From the NCBI GenBank assembly GCA_019449635.1, contig JAGRPI010000018.1:62001-126000 (forward strand): a stretch of DNA of 64,000 nucleotides. The letters run 5' to 3'. Below are positions 19,663 to 28,593 of the stretch, one piece after another; within the stretch, counting starts at the first letter, position 1, and the number at the start of each line of letters is the position of its first letter. The position numbers were made by a program, and so were the translations under genes. This DNA comes from Candidatus Ferrigenium bremense (lineage in GTDB: Bacteria; Pseudomonadota; Gammaproteobacteria; Burkholderiales; Gallionellaceae). The notes under the pieces were generated by a model. It did no database searches and was not told the origin of the DNA. It saw only the letters and a program-made list of their open reading frames with translations.

Positions 19663-22371
19663 GTGAACCCGCACCGCCATGCCATCGAAGAGTTCTATGC
19701 GCATCTGCACAGCGGCGCGCAGGGACTGACCCAGGCCGAGGCCACGCAGCGGCTGGCGAGGTACGGCGCCAACCGGATCGAGGAGATCGCCGCGCAGCCG
19801 TTCATCGGCAGACTGCTCAAGGAATTCACCCATTTCTTCGCACTGATCCTGTGGCTGGCCGCCGGGCTGGCCTTCGTCGCCGAATGGAAAGACCCCGGGC
19901 AGGGCATGGCGACGCTGGGCTATGCGGTGCTCGGCGTGATCCTGATCAACGGGCTGTTCTCGTTCTGGCAGGAATACCGCGCGGAAAAGGCGCTGGCCGC
20001 GCTGCGCAACCTGCTTCCGCAGCGCGCCACCGCGTTGCGCGCTGGCCGCGCGGTGCAACTGCCGGTCGCCGAACTGGTGCCGGGCGATGTGGTGCTGCTC
20101 GCGGCGGGCGATGACGTGCCCGCCGACTGCCGGCTGATCGAGGCGTTCGGCGTGCGCGTCAACACCGCCAACCTCACCGGCGAATCGAAACCGATGGCGC
20201 GCAACGCGGCCGCCGAACCGGAGGAGCAGGCCGCCTTGCGGCGCGACATCCTGCATGCCGGCACCTCGCTGATCTCGGGCGAAGCGAAAGCCATGGTGTA
20301 CGCCACCGGCATGCATACCGAATTCGGCAACATCGCGCGCCTGACGCAGGCCGCACGCGAGCCGCTGTCGCCGCTGCAAAAGGAGATCGCGCGCCTCTCA
20401 AGGCTGGTCGCGCTGTTCGCCACATTGCTCGGTGTCCTGTTCTTCCTGATCGGCCAGATGATCGGCCTGTCGTTCTGGGAAAACCTGGTGTTCGCCATCG
20501 GCATCATCGTCGCGAACGTACCCGAGGGATTGCTGCCCACCGTCACGCTGTCGCTGGCGATGGCGACGCAGCGCATGGCGAAGAAGAATGCGCTGGTGCG
20601 CCACCTGCCCGCCGTGGAGACGCTGGGCGCGGCCAGCGTGATCTGCAGCGACAAGACCGGCACATTGACGCAGAACCGCATGAGCATCCGGCAGGTGTTC
20701 TATTCAGGCGCGTTGCGGACCCCCGGCGAACTCACCGCAGCCGAACCGCTGTTCGCGATCATGCGCCATTGCCACGACCTGCGCCGTGTCGAACAGAACG
20801 GTCGGGAAGTATGGCAGGGCGACCCGATGGAAGTGGCGCTGCTGCAGGGCGCGCCGCCCGGCGATGTGTTCCCGCGCGTCGACGAAATCCCGTTCGACAC
20901 CGAACGCAGGCGCATGTCGGTGATCTGCGACACCCCGGACGGGCGCATGCTGTACTGCAAGGGCGCGCTGGAAAGCGTCCTGCCGCTGTGCAGCGCCATC
21001 CTGCTGCAAGGCAAGCCTCAGCCGCTGGATGAAGCCGGACGCGCGAACCTGCTGGCGATGCAGGAGCAGATGGCCGAACAGGGCCTGCGCGTGATCGCGC
21101 TGGCCTGGCGCAAATTGCCGCAGCATGCTGCACACCCTCTCCCTAACCCTCTCCCGCAAGCGGGCGAGGGAACGAACGAATCGCTGCGCGAAATTCAGTC
21201 TAACGAGGCCGAATTGATTTTCGCCGGGCTGATCGGGCTGGTCGACCCGCCGCGCGAGGGCGTCCCCGAGGCGATCAGCACCTGCCATGCCGCCGGCATC
21301 CGCGTGATCATGATCACCGGCGATCATCCCGAAACCGCCAGCGCGCTGGCGCGCGAGATCGGGCTGGCGCAGAACCCGGTCGCCGTGACCGGCGAGCGGC
21401 TGCGCCACATGTCTGACACCGATCTGCAACTGCTGCTCGACGAACCCGAGCTGCTGTTCGCGCGCACCGGTGCCGACCAGAAGATGCGCATCGTGCAGGC
21501 GCTGCAGCGCAAGGGCGAGATCGTCGCGGTGACCGGCGACGGGGTGAACGACGCGCCGGCGTTGAAATGCGCCGACGTGGGCATCGCGATGGGCATCTCC
21601 GGCACCGATGTCGCGAAGGAATCGGCCGACATCGTGCTGCTCGACGATCACTTCGCCACCATCGTCGCCGCCATCGAGGAAGGGCGCGCGGTGTACGACA
21701 ACCTGCGCAAATTCCTCACCTACATCCTCACCTCGAACGTCCCGGAGCTGGTGCCGTACCTCGCCTTCGTGCTGTTCAGGATCCCGCTGCCGCTGACCAT
21801 CATCCAGATCCTCGCGGTCGATCTCGGCACCGACATGCTGCCCGCGCTCGCGCTCGGCGCGGAGAAACCCGACCCCGACACGATGCGCCGCCCGCCGCGG
21901 CCGCGCAGCGAACGGCTGCTCGACTGGGGGCTGCTGCTGCGCGCCTACCTGTTCCTCGGGCCGCTGGAAGCGATCGCGGGCATGGCGGCGTTCTTCTTCG
22001 TGCTGCATGGCGGCGACTGGCAATACGGGGATATGCCGGGGCGCCACGACAGCCTCTACCTGCAGGCCACCGCGGCGTGCCTGTCGGCGATCATCGCGAT
22101 GCAGGTGGTCAACGTGTTCCTGTGCCGCCATCCGGCGATGTCCGTGTTCGGCCGCGGCCGCCGCCGCAACCCCCTGATCTGGTACGGGCTGGGCTTCGAG
22201 CTGCTGCTGTTGTTGTTGATCGACTACACGCCGTGGGGCAACGCGCTGTTCGGCACCGCGCCGCTGGGCATCGAGGTCTGGCTGTTCATCGTCCCGTTCG
22301 GGATCGGCATGCTGCTGCTGGAGGAGTTGCGCAAGTTGATGGTGCGCAGGCGAATGCGTAGGTTGGGTTAG
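19663..22371 (+). CDS. Cation-transporting P-type ATPase with in-frame repeat insertion
   Basis: P2-type ATPase of 902 residues (PacL/PMR1-like calcium or similar cation pump). Seen: actuator motif NLTGESKP near 170, PEGLLP in membrane helix 4, phosphorylation motif SDKTGTLT with Asp330, hinge VTGDGVNDAPALK near 625, and about ten membrane spans. Residues about 490-512 (HPLPNPLPQAGEG) are the translation of a dispersed repeat lying in frame in the nucleotide-binding domain. The last six residues and the stop codon come from another repeat that begins at 22358. GTG start. Ion specificity is not determined. Confidence 0.9.
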   Translation: MNPHRHAIEEFYAHLHSGAQGLTQAEATQRLARYGANRIEEIAAQPFIGRLLKEFTHFFALILWLAAGLAFVAEWKDPGQGMATLGYAVLGVILINGLFSFWQEYRAEKALAALRNLLPQRATALRAGRAVQLPVAELVPGDVVLLAAGDDVPADCRLIEAFGVRVNTANLTGESKPMARNAAAEPEEQAALRRDILHAGTSLISGEAKAMVYATGMHTEFGNIARLTQAAREPLSPLQKEIARLSRLVALFATLLGVLFFLIGQMIGLSFWENLVFAIGIIVANVPEGLLPTVTLSLAMATQRMAKKNALVRHLPAVETLGAASVICSDKTGTLTQNRMSIRQVFYSGALRTPGELTAAEPLFAIMRHCHDLRRVEQNGREVWQGDPMEVALLQGAPPGDVFPRVDEIPFDTERRRMSVICDTPDGRMLYCKGALESVLPLCSAILLQGKPQPLDEAGRANLLAMQEQMAEQGLRVIALAWRKLPQHAAHPLPNPLPQAGEGTNESLREIQSNEAELIFAGLIGLVDPPREGVPEAISTCHAAGIRVIMITGDHPETASALAREIGLAQNPVAVTGERLRHMSDTDLQLLLDEPELLFARTGADQKMRIVQALQRKGEIVAVTGDGVNDAPALKCADVGIAMGISGTDVAKESADIVLLDDHFATIVAAIEEGRAVYDNLRKFLTYILTSNVPELVPYLAFVLFRIPLPLTIIQILAVDLGTDMLPALALGAEKPDPDTMRRPPRPRSERLLDWGLLLRAYLFLGPLEAIAGMAAFFFVLHGGDWQYGDMPGRHDSLYLQATAACLSAIIAMQVVNVFLCRHPAMSVFGRGRRRNPLIWYGLGFELLLLLLIDYTPWGNALFGTAPLGIEVWLFIVPFGIGMLLLEELRKLMVRRRMRRLG
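21129..21205. repeat. Dispersed repeat inserted in frame in the P-type ATPase gene
   Basis: Holds accctctccctaaccctctc followed by the palindromic cgcaagcgggcgaggg and then cgaatcgctgcgcgaaattc. The first part recurs around 24919-24957 and in hemW, and the last part recurs at 31046-31072. The insertion keeps the ATPase reading frame. Confidence 0.85.
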
Positions 22372-22477
22372 CAGTTTTATCGCGTAACCCAACAAACACA
22401 GTCTTCAGCAGCAGATTTTGGTGCAATATCGAAGCTGTTGGGTTACGGTGCAAGAATCTGCGCCTAACTCAACCTAC
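22358..22477. repeat. Dispersed repeat with GTAGGTTGGGTTAG ends
   Basis: Left end gtaggttgggttag (22358-22371) pairs with ctaactcaacctac (22464-22477) at 13 of 14 positions. Internal cgcgtaacccaac and gttgggttacgg form a second pairing. The left end supplies the ATPase stop codon. Confidence 0.75.
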
Positions 22478-22484
22478 ATGGCTA

Positions 22485-22513
22485 CCGCCATTCCGGCATC
22501 ACCGGAATGGCGG
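22485..22513. terminator. Possible bidirectional terminator hairpin
   Basis: A perfect 12-base-pair stem (ccgccattccgg / ccggaatggcgg) with loop catca, between the converging ATPase and ferritin-like genes. There is no clear T run, so termination is inferred from position and stem strength only. Confidence 0.5.
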
Positions 22514-22521
22514 CGTATCTG

Positions 22522-22944
22522 CTATTTAGCCAGCGCGTTGACGAGATCGCGCTTGTGCTCTTCTTCCTGGATCAGGATGTCCTCGAGCACGCGCCGCAAT
22601 CCGTATTCCCTGAGCTCCTCGGCCTGGCCGATGCGCTCCTTGTAGCGATCGATGGCGTTCTGCTCGCCCGCCAGGTCCTGCTTGAGCATCTCCACGCTGC
22701 TCTTCGAGATCGCGCGCTTCTCCACGTCCACGGTGGGCACGCCGCCGAGGAAATCGATCTGGTCGGAGAGCATCACGGCATGCGCCATTTCCTGCTGCGC
22801 GTGGATCAGCAGCTCCTTCTGGATGGAATCGAATTCCGCGCCGTTGATCGTGGAGGCGTGCTGCGTATACTGGATGGCCGCCGAGTATTCCCATTCCAGG
22901 TCCTTGTTGAGTTCGGCTAACAGCTTCTTCATGGTGATCTTCAT
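22522..22944 (-). CDS. Ferritin-like (bacterioferritin/Dps-type) domain protein
   Basis: A mostly helical protein of 140 residues. Iron-ligand-like motifs are spaced as in ferritin-like four-helix bundles: E in LEWEYSAAIQYTQHA, E..H in HAQQEMAHAVML, E in GEQNAIDRYKERI, and EEEH in LIQEEEHKRDLV. It may store iron or act as an oxidase-type bundle, and it is shorter than bacterioferritin (about 158). An AGGAG motif lies 7 bases before the ATG at 22944. Stands alone on the minus strand. Confidence 0.85.
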   Translation of the reverse strand: MKITMKKLLAELNKDLEWEYSAAIQYTQHASTINGAEFDSIQKELLIHAQQEMAHAVMLSDQIDFLGGVPTVDVEKRAISKSSVEMLKQDLAGEQNAIDRYKERIGQAEELREYGLRRVLEDILIQEEEHKRDLVNALAK

Positions 22945-22975
22945 CTGGCATCTCCTGTCGTTTGGTGTAAGGGTC

Positions 22976-23109
22976 GTTTAACCCAAATATCCATTAACCC
23001 CAAACCCGTTCGCCCTGAGGTATCGAAGGGCATGCATCAAGTGGTTCGATACCTCGCCACGAACAGCCCTTGGTGTCCCATCTCACCTAATGGACTATTT
23101 GGGTTTAAC
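22976..23109. repeat. Nested palindrome: outer inverted repeat around a REP-like hairpin
   Basis: Outer arms gtttaacccaaatatccatt (22976-) and its imperfect complement at 23088-23109 enclose a REP-like hairpin (23007-23066, gaggtatcgaaggg with ttcgatacctc). It fills the gap between the ferritin-like gene and ettA. Confidence 0.8.
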
Positions 23110-23213
23110 GAATCAAGGCGACTTCATCTTATCAATTCGCCGGTCAGCGCGCTACCGGTGTCCGGCGCTATAGGTTAAGCTTACACCCGTTTTTAATTCA
23201 TCAAGCAAACACC

Positions 23214-24878
<1,665 letters not shown>

Positions 24879-24891
24879 AGCAATACAGAGG

Positions 24892-24957
24892 CCGTTCGCC
24901 CTGAGTCCGTCGAAGGGCTCCCCTCTCCCTCCGGGGGAGGGCTAGGGTGGGGGAGAT
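24892..24957. repeat. REP half-site plus CCTCTCCCT-type repeat
   Basis: A single arm of the GTTCGCCCTGAG family (24892-24918) runs directly into cccctctccctccgggggag, a relative of the repeats inserted in the ATPase and hemW genes. It follows the ettA stop. Confidence 0.7.
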
Positions 24958-24960
24958 TTT

Positions 24961-25048
24961 CGTAGGGTGCCAATAAGCGCAGCGCATTGCACCGGATGGC
25001 CGGTTGTTCCACATGCGGCGCAATGCCCGATGGTTATTGCGCCCTACG
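24961..25048. repeat. Dispersed repeat with CGTAGGGTGC / GCGCCCTACG ends
   Basis: Ends cgtagggtgccaataagcgc and ggttattgcgccctacg pair imperfectly. The middle holds gcgcattgcaccgga and gcggcgcaatgccc. A related copy lies at 52039-52150. Confidence 0.75.
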
Positions 25049-25086
25049 CTTGCTAGAATACCCCTCACTCAATAAGGAGGTTGACT

Positions 25087-25188
25087 ATGCAAACAGTCAA
25101 ACCTGAAAAGCGGAAATACGTATTCAAGGCGGCGGTCATTCCTGCGCGCGGCTATCGCTTCAATCGCGACGAAGCAAACGCGCGGTAA
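25087..25188 (+). CDS. Hypothetical 33-residue basic peptide
   Basis: The reading frame MQTVKPEKRKYVFKAAVIPA... ends in DEANAR. It is supported by a near-perfect AAGGAGG motif 6 bases before the ATG, and the next gene starts 5 bases after its stop. It contains nine Lys/Arg residues and no membrane segment. I do not recognise it. It could be a real small protein of the DUF4160/DUF2442 operon, a translated leader, or the remnant of a longer gene. Confidence 0.5.
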   Translation: MQTVKPEKRKYVFKAAVIPARGYRFNRDEANAR

Positions 25189-25193
25189 GCGAC

Positions 25194-25454
25194 ATGCCAA
25201 CCATCAGCCAGTTCTTCGGGATCGTTATCCAGATGTTCTGGCGAGAGCATGCGCCGCCGCACTTTCATGCCATGTATGGCGAGTACGAAGCCCTGATCGA
25301 CATTCGCACATTGGAAGTCATCAAGGGCAGCCTGCCTAAACGTGCGCAGGCTTTGGTGCTCGAATGGGCGGCACAGCATCGCACCGAGTTGATGGAGGAC
25401 TGGAACCTATGCCAATCGAAACAGCTACCCAAGAACATCGCCCCGCTGGAGTGA
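25194..25454 (+). CDS. DUF4160 family protein
   Basis: An 86-residue protein with the family core IVIQMFWREHAPPHFHAMYGEYEALIDI. DUF4160 genes are typically followed by a DUF2442 gene, as here, and such pairs behave genomically like toxin-antitoxin modules, although the activity is unproven to my knowledge. The HFHA motif is typical of the family. The next gene overlaps its 3' end by 46 bases, which implies coupled translation. Confidence 0.85.
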   Translation: MPTISQFFGIVIQMFWREHAPPHFHAMYGEYEALIDIRTLEVIKGSLPKRAQALVLEWAAQHRTELMEDWNLCQSKQLPKNIAPLE

Positions 25455-25729
25455 CTGCGGCCGCACCTTGGCGCGTGCGCGCGGTCAGCGTGCAGCCGGG
25501 CTATCGACTCTCCATCACCTGCAACGATGGCACAAGCGGCGTCGTGGATATGTCTGCGCTGGTGAATAGTACAAATGCAGGAATCTACGCTGCACTCAAA
25601 GATGCCAAGTTATTTCAACAAGTCAGTATCGAGCTTGGTGTGCTCACATGGCCAAATGGTGCAGACCTCGATCCAGTGTGGGTGCATGAAGAGATCGGGA
25701 AAAATAAAACGTGGTCTGTCCCCGCTTAA
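25409..25729 (+). CDS. DUF2442 family protein
   Basis: A protein of 106 residues with the DUF2442 pattern: RVRAVSVQPGYRLSITCNDGTSGVVDMSAL, then FQQVSIELGVLTWPNGADLDPVW. The ATG at 25409 follows GGAGG by 10 bases, inside the upstream gene. The longer frame from 25364 has no ribosome site. Likely partner of DUF4160. Molecular role unknown. Confidence 0.85.
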   Translation: MPIETATQEHRPAGVTAAAPWRVRAVSVQPGYRLSITCNDGTSGVVDMSALVNSTNAGIYAALKDAKLFQQVSIELGVLTWPNGADLDPVWVHEEIGKNKTWSVPA

Positions 25730-25752
25730 TGTTAACTCCTCATTAGTTCGCT

Positions 25753-26307
25753 ATGCTTGATGAATTTAAAGCCGATTTAAGTAATCTATCTGCCATTCAA
25801 ATAGTGCGAAAGCATATTTTGAATGGCGGTTGTTACGCTCTGAGTGATGATATGCACTACCAGTTGAAGGAGTGTGTTTGTGATCACTTCAAGATTGAAT
25901 TCAACAATGTTGTTTTGGTGGGCTCGGGGAAATTGGGGTTTAGCATAAAGTCGGAAAAGAGATTCCAAAGCTTTGGTGATGATTCTGATATAGATATCGC
26001 AGTCATTTCTTCGGATTTATTTACAAAGGTATGGGAAGAGGCGTATCTCTATAAAAAGAGCGGTGCATATTGGCCGAAATGCCCAGTATTTTTTAAATAT
26101 CTTTCAGAAGGATGGATACGTCCGGACAAATTGCCATCGAGCAACTATTTTGACTTCTCAAAAAAATGGTGGGATTTTTTTAACGAGCTGTCGGCAAGTA
26201 GGAAATTCGGCCCATACAAGATACGAGCTGGTCTGTATCACTCACTGTTTTTCCTACAGGAGTACCAAATGGTTTGTGTTACTCAATGTATTGAAGGGGA
26301 GCAATAG
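25753..26307 (+). CDS. Nucleotidyltransferase-fold protein (putative), paired with DUF262
   Basis: A 184-residue protein with a motif set like polymerase-beta-type nucleotidyltransferases: GSGKLGFS at 57-64 and DDSDIDIAV at 76-84, with metal-binding candidates D79 and D81. No helix-turn-helix or membrane segment is seen. The gene is markedly AT-richer than its surroundings, suggesting transfer. It ends 2 bases before the DUF262 gene, so they form an operon. By analogy with defence or toxin-type nucleotidyltransferases it might modify nucleic acid or protein. This is inference. Confidence 0.65.
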   Translation: MLDEFKADLSNLSAIQIVRKHILNGGCYALSDDMHYQLKECVCDHFKIEFNNVVLVGSGKLGFSIKSEKRFQSFGDDSDIDIAVISSDLFTKVWEEAYLYKKSGAYWPKCPVFFKYLSEGWIRPDKLPSSNYFDFSKKWWDFFNELSASRKFGPYKIRAGLYHSLFFLQEYQMVCVTQCIEGEQ

Positions 26308-26309
26308 CA

Positions 26310-27335
26310 ATGGATACCTCTGCATCTAACCGTCGTCTACGTGTACTTCTCACTGCGATAGCTAATGGCTCTCTCGTTCCTCAGCCAGAATTTCAGCGGC
26401 GGCTTGTTTGGACAAACAAAGATAAAATCGAATTCATTAAGACCGTCTTGGAGGGATATCCATTCCCAGAAATCTATATTGCAGCTGGGCATGTTGATAC
26501 AAAAACAGGCGAAGGCGCAGAAGTATTGGTAGATGGCCAGCAACGGATAACATCGCTGTATCAATATTTTAAAGGTTCAACAGATTTGCGTTTGCCCGAA
26601 GAAGTGCCTGCGTATGTCAGTCTAAACGAACAAGCGCAGGTGGCTTTTCTTGAATACAAAGTCGTTGTTAGAGATTTGGGCAATATGCCCATTGAACAAA
26701 TCAAACAAGTATTCCAACGCATAAACTCAACTAGCTATGGTCTTAATGCCATGGAAATTCACAATGCAAGGTATGGTGGTGAGTTTAAAGAATTGGCGGA
26801 AAGAATATCGCAACTTGATTTCTTCGAAGAAAACAAAGTATTTACCGCGACAGACATTAAGCGCATGAATGATGTTCTATTCTGTGCAGGATTGGTTGCA
26901 ACAATCATGAGCACTTATTTCAATCGCGATAAAGAGGTTGAGCAATTTCTTGAAAAATATAATGAAGCATTCACCGAAAAAGAAAATGTTCTTGCACAAG
27001 TGGAGCACGTTCTTACATTTATTTCACGAATGAATTTTCCGCCCAAGTCGCGTGCTTTTAAAAAGGCGGATTTCTTTACGTTGTGCGTGGAGCTTCATAA
27101 CGTGCTCATTAAGCAAGGCATCTCTTTGGATGTTTCTCAAACCCGTGCGCTACTTGATAGTTTCTATAGCGAGGTCGAATTGGTTTCTATTGGTGGAACA
27201 AATAGCGACGCCGCCAATAGGTACTATAAGGCTGCACTTCAAGCTAGCAACGACAGGGGCAGCAGGATTGAACGTGGGGAGATAGTAAATAAAGTCATTT
27301 GTAACGAATTAAAGGGGTCAGCCTCGGGTAACTAA
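26310..27335 (+). CDS. DUF262 (GmrS-type N-domain) protein without nuclease domain
   Basis: A protein of 341 residues with the ParB/sulfiredoxin-like DUF262 core: FQRRLVWTNKDKIEFIKTVL, PFPEIYIA, and VDGQQRITSLYQYF with the conserved DGQQR at 75-79. In type IV restriction enzymes (GmrSD) this domain hydrolyses NTP and is joined to a DUF1524 HNH nuclease. No HNH motif is present here. GC is low, as in its partner. The last eight residues (LKGSASGN) are encoded by the AAAGGGGTCAG repeat, so the natural end has been altered. Possible defence function, unproven. Confidence 0.8.
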   Translation: MDTSASNRRLRVLLTAIANGSLVPQPEFQRRLVWTNKDKIEFIKTVLEGYPFPEIYIAAGHVDTKTGEGAEVLVDGQQRITSLYQYFKGSTDLRLPEEVPAYVSLNEQAQVAFLEYKVVVRDLGNMPIEQIKQVFQRINSTSYGLNAMEIHNARYGGEFKELAERISQLDFFEENKVFTATDIKRMNDVLFCAGLVATIMSTYFNRDKEVEQFLEKYNEAFTEKENVLAQVEHVLTFISRMNFPPKSRAFKKADFFTLCVELHNVLIKQGISLDVSQTRALLDSFYSEVELVSIGGTNSDAANRYYKAALQASNDRGSRIERGEIVNKVICNELKGSASGN

Positions 27336-27501
27336 AGGGGCCAGGCTCGAATTGATTTCCGCCATCTTGAATCCAAGGTACCGGAGTCGAAACGAATAAT
27401 CGGGGACAGACCACGGTTTCATTTGAAGGCGGGCAATGGTGAGGAATTAAAGGGGTCAGCATCGCAATAATCTTGAACGGTTAATGGGAGCAGCGTCGCA
27501 A
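27307..27501. repeat. Cluster of AAAGGGGTCAG-type repeats
   Basis: Four variants occur: aattaaaggggtcagcctcg (27307), actaaaggggccaggctcga (27331), aattaaaggggtcagcatcg (27445) and ttaatgggagcagcgtcgca (27481). Looser copies lie near 30585, 31130 and 32587. Such units resemble the borders of REP-associated elements in proteobacteria. No transposase is nearby. Confidence 0.65.
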
Positions 27502-27532
27502 AGGGATACGCGTTCCTGACTGGGAGGGTTCC

Positions 27533-27673
27533 ATGTCGAAGACCATGTGCAGAACGAAGGACGCGGAAAAACGTGCCAGGAATCAAGCCGACCCGAAGTT
27601 CGTCTGCGCCAAATGCGGCAAGAAGGCGAACAAAGAAAAATACTTGTGCAGGCCTGAAAAATTACCGGGCTAA
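27533..27673 (+). CDS. Small Cys-rich protein, 46 residues, zinc-ribbon-like
   Basis: Begins MSKTMCRTKDAEKRARNQAD and continues KFVCAKCGKKANKEKYLC. Four cysteines (C6, C25, C28, C39) could bind one metal, with CxxC as the core. GGGAGGG lies 5 bases before the ATG. It is strongly basic, with about 13 Lys/Arg residues. I recall similar unnamed small proteins in other proteobacteria but no function. It stands alone among repeats. Confidence 0.65.
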   Translation: MSKTMCRTKDAEKRARNQADPKFVCAKCGKKANKEKYLCRPEKLPG

Positions 27674-27894
27674 TGCAGCCAGCATCGCAATCGATTTAGC
27701 GCACATGGCGCCGTTGCTCCCCTGACTGGCAACATTCTGTCATCCTCCGCCTTCCGTTCCCGCCCTGCCCGTCCCCGCAGGACGCGACCTGCATTGCGCC
27801 GAATGAAAATCCGGCGCCATTCGCCAAGGTAATTGGCACGATATCTGCTGATATTTGAGACGGGAGGCTCCAATACCTCCACTGGAGATGAGCA

Positions 27895-28302
27895 ATGATT
27901 ACAGAGCGGCGTGGATCGGACAGAAGGCAGTACTCGCGATATTCCGTGGATTGGATGGCATCCCTTATGCCCAGGTCCGAGGATAATGAAGAAATCTTTC
28001 ATGACCGGATCTCCGACCTTTCCCTGGTGGGCGCCGGGATCTACTCAGATACCAATATCTCCACGGAAGACCGCCTGGTAATGCTGATTACAACGCCTTT
28101 GCCGGATGGTGAATCCAGGAAGACCATAATCGGCATCGAGTGCACCTTGCGCAGTTCGTCATTTTCAGAAGAGCGCCAGCAGTTTCATACCGGCGTGAGG
28201 TTCTTGCGCTTTCACGGCATAGACAAACACCTGCTGGCCGAGGCGCTGTTCACTCAAAAAGAGTCAATTATTCGGCGCAGCCGTCGAATATCTGACAGTT
28301 GA
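27895..28302 (+). CDS. PilZ-domain protein
   Basis: A 135-residue protein with the c-di-GMP-binding motifs of PilZ: an arginine-rich N-terminus RRGSDRRQYSRYSV and DLSLVGAGIYS. It is probably a cytosolic c-di-GMP receptor acting on motility, pili or exopolysaccharide. GGAG lies 8 bases before the ATG. Two HD-GYP proteins, which degrade c-di-GMP, are encoded within 13 kb, but no linkage is implied. Followed by a repeat. Confidence 0.85.
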   Translation: MITERRGSDRRQYSRYSVDWMASLMPRSEDNEEIFHDRISDLSLVGAGIYSDTNISTEDRLVMLITTPLPDGESRKTIIGIECTLRSSSFSEERQQFHTGVRFLRFHGIDKHLLAEALFTQKESIIRRSRRISDS

Positions 28303-28318
28303 CTCAAGTAGAGCAATC

Positions 28319-28393
28319 GTAGCCCGGATGGAATGCAATGGAATCCGGGACATTGACCGCTCACTGGATTCCGCTTCGCTTCATCCGGGCTGC
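28319..28393. repeat. Dispersed repeat with GTAGCCCGGATG ends
   Basis: gtagcccggatggaatgcaa and the right-hand gcttcatccgggctgc pair imperfectly, with an inner ggaatccggg/actggattccg. It lies in the 291-base gap between the PilZ gene and the membrane pair, where I see no gene. Confidence 0.75.
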
Positions 28394-28593
28394 ATGTCGC
28401 AGTGCAGCTAATGTGGTGAGCATTGCAATAGTTACACCTAAAAATGAAAGCTACCGGACCGGAAAACTTCCATTGACCGAGGCATAACGGCCAGAGATAA
28501 TCGGCGCCGTTCTGTTGAATTCCTGTCCCCCGGTTTAACCGGATCAAGGCGGCTTTAACCGCATCGAGGCGTCATCATAAAGGAGAGGCCGGC

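Noticed and set aside
20704-22395. A 563-codon open frame antisense to the P-type ATPase, and similar long antisense frames across dnaE
   Set aside because: Shadow frames caused by high GC at third positions. The sense genes are unambiguous.
25194-25729. Naming the DUF4160/DUF2442 pair a confirmed toxin-antitoxin system
   Set aside because: Pairing and overlap are suggestive, but no toxic motif is visible and I know of no proof of activity for this family.
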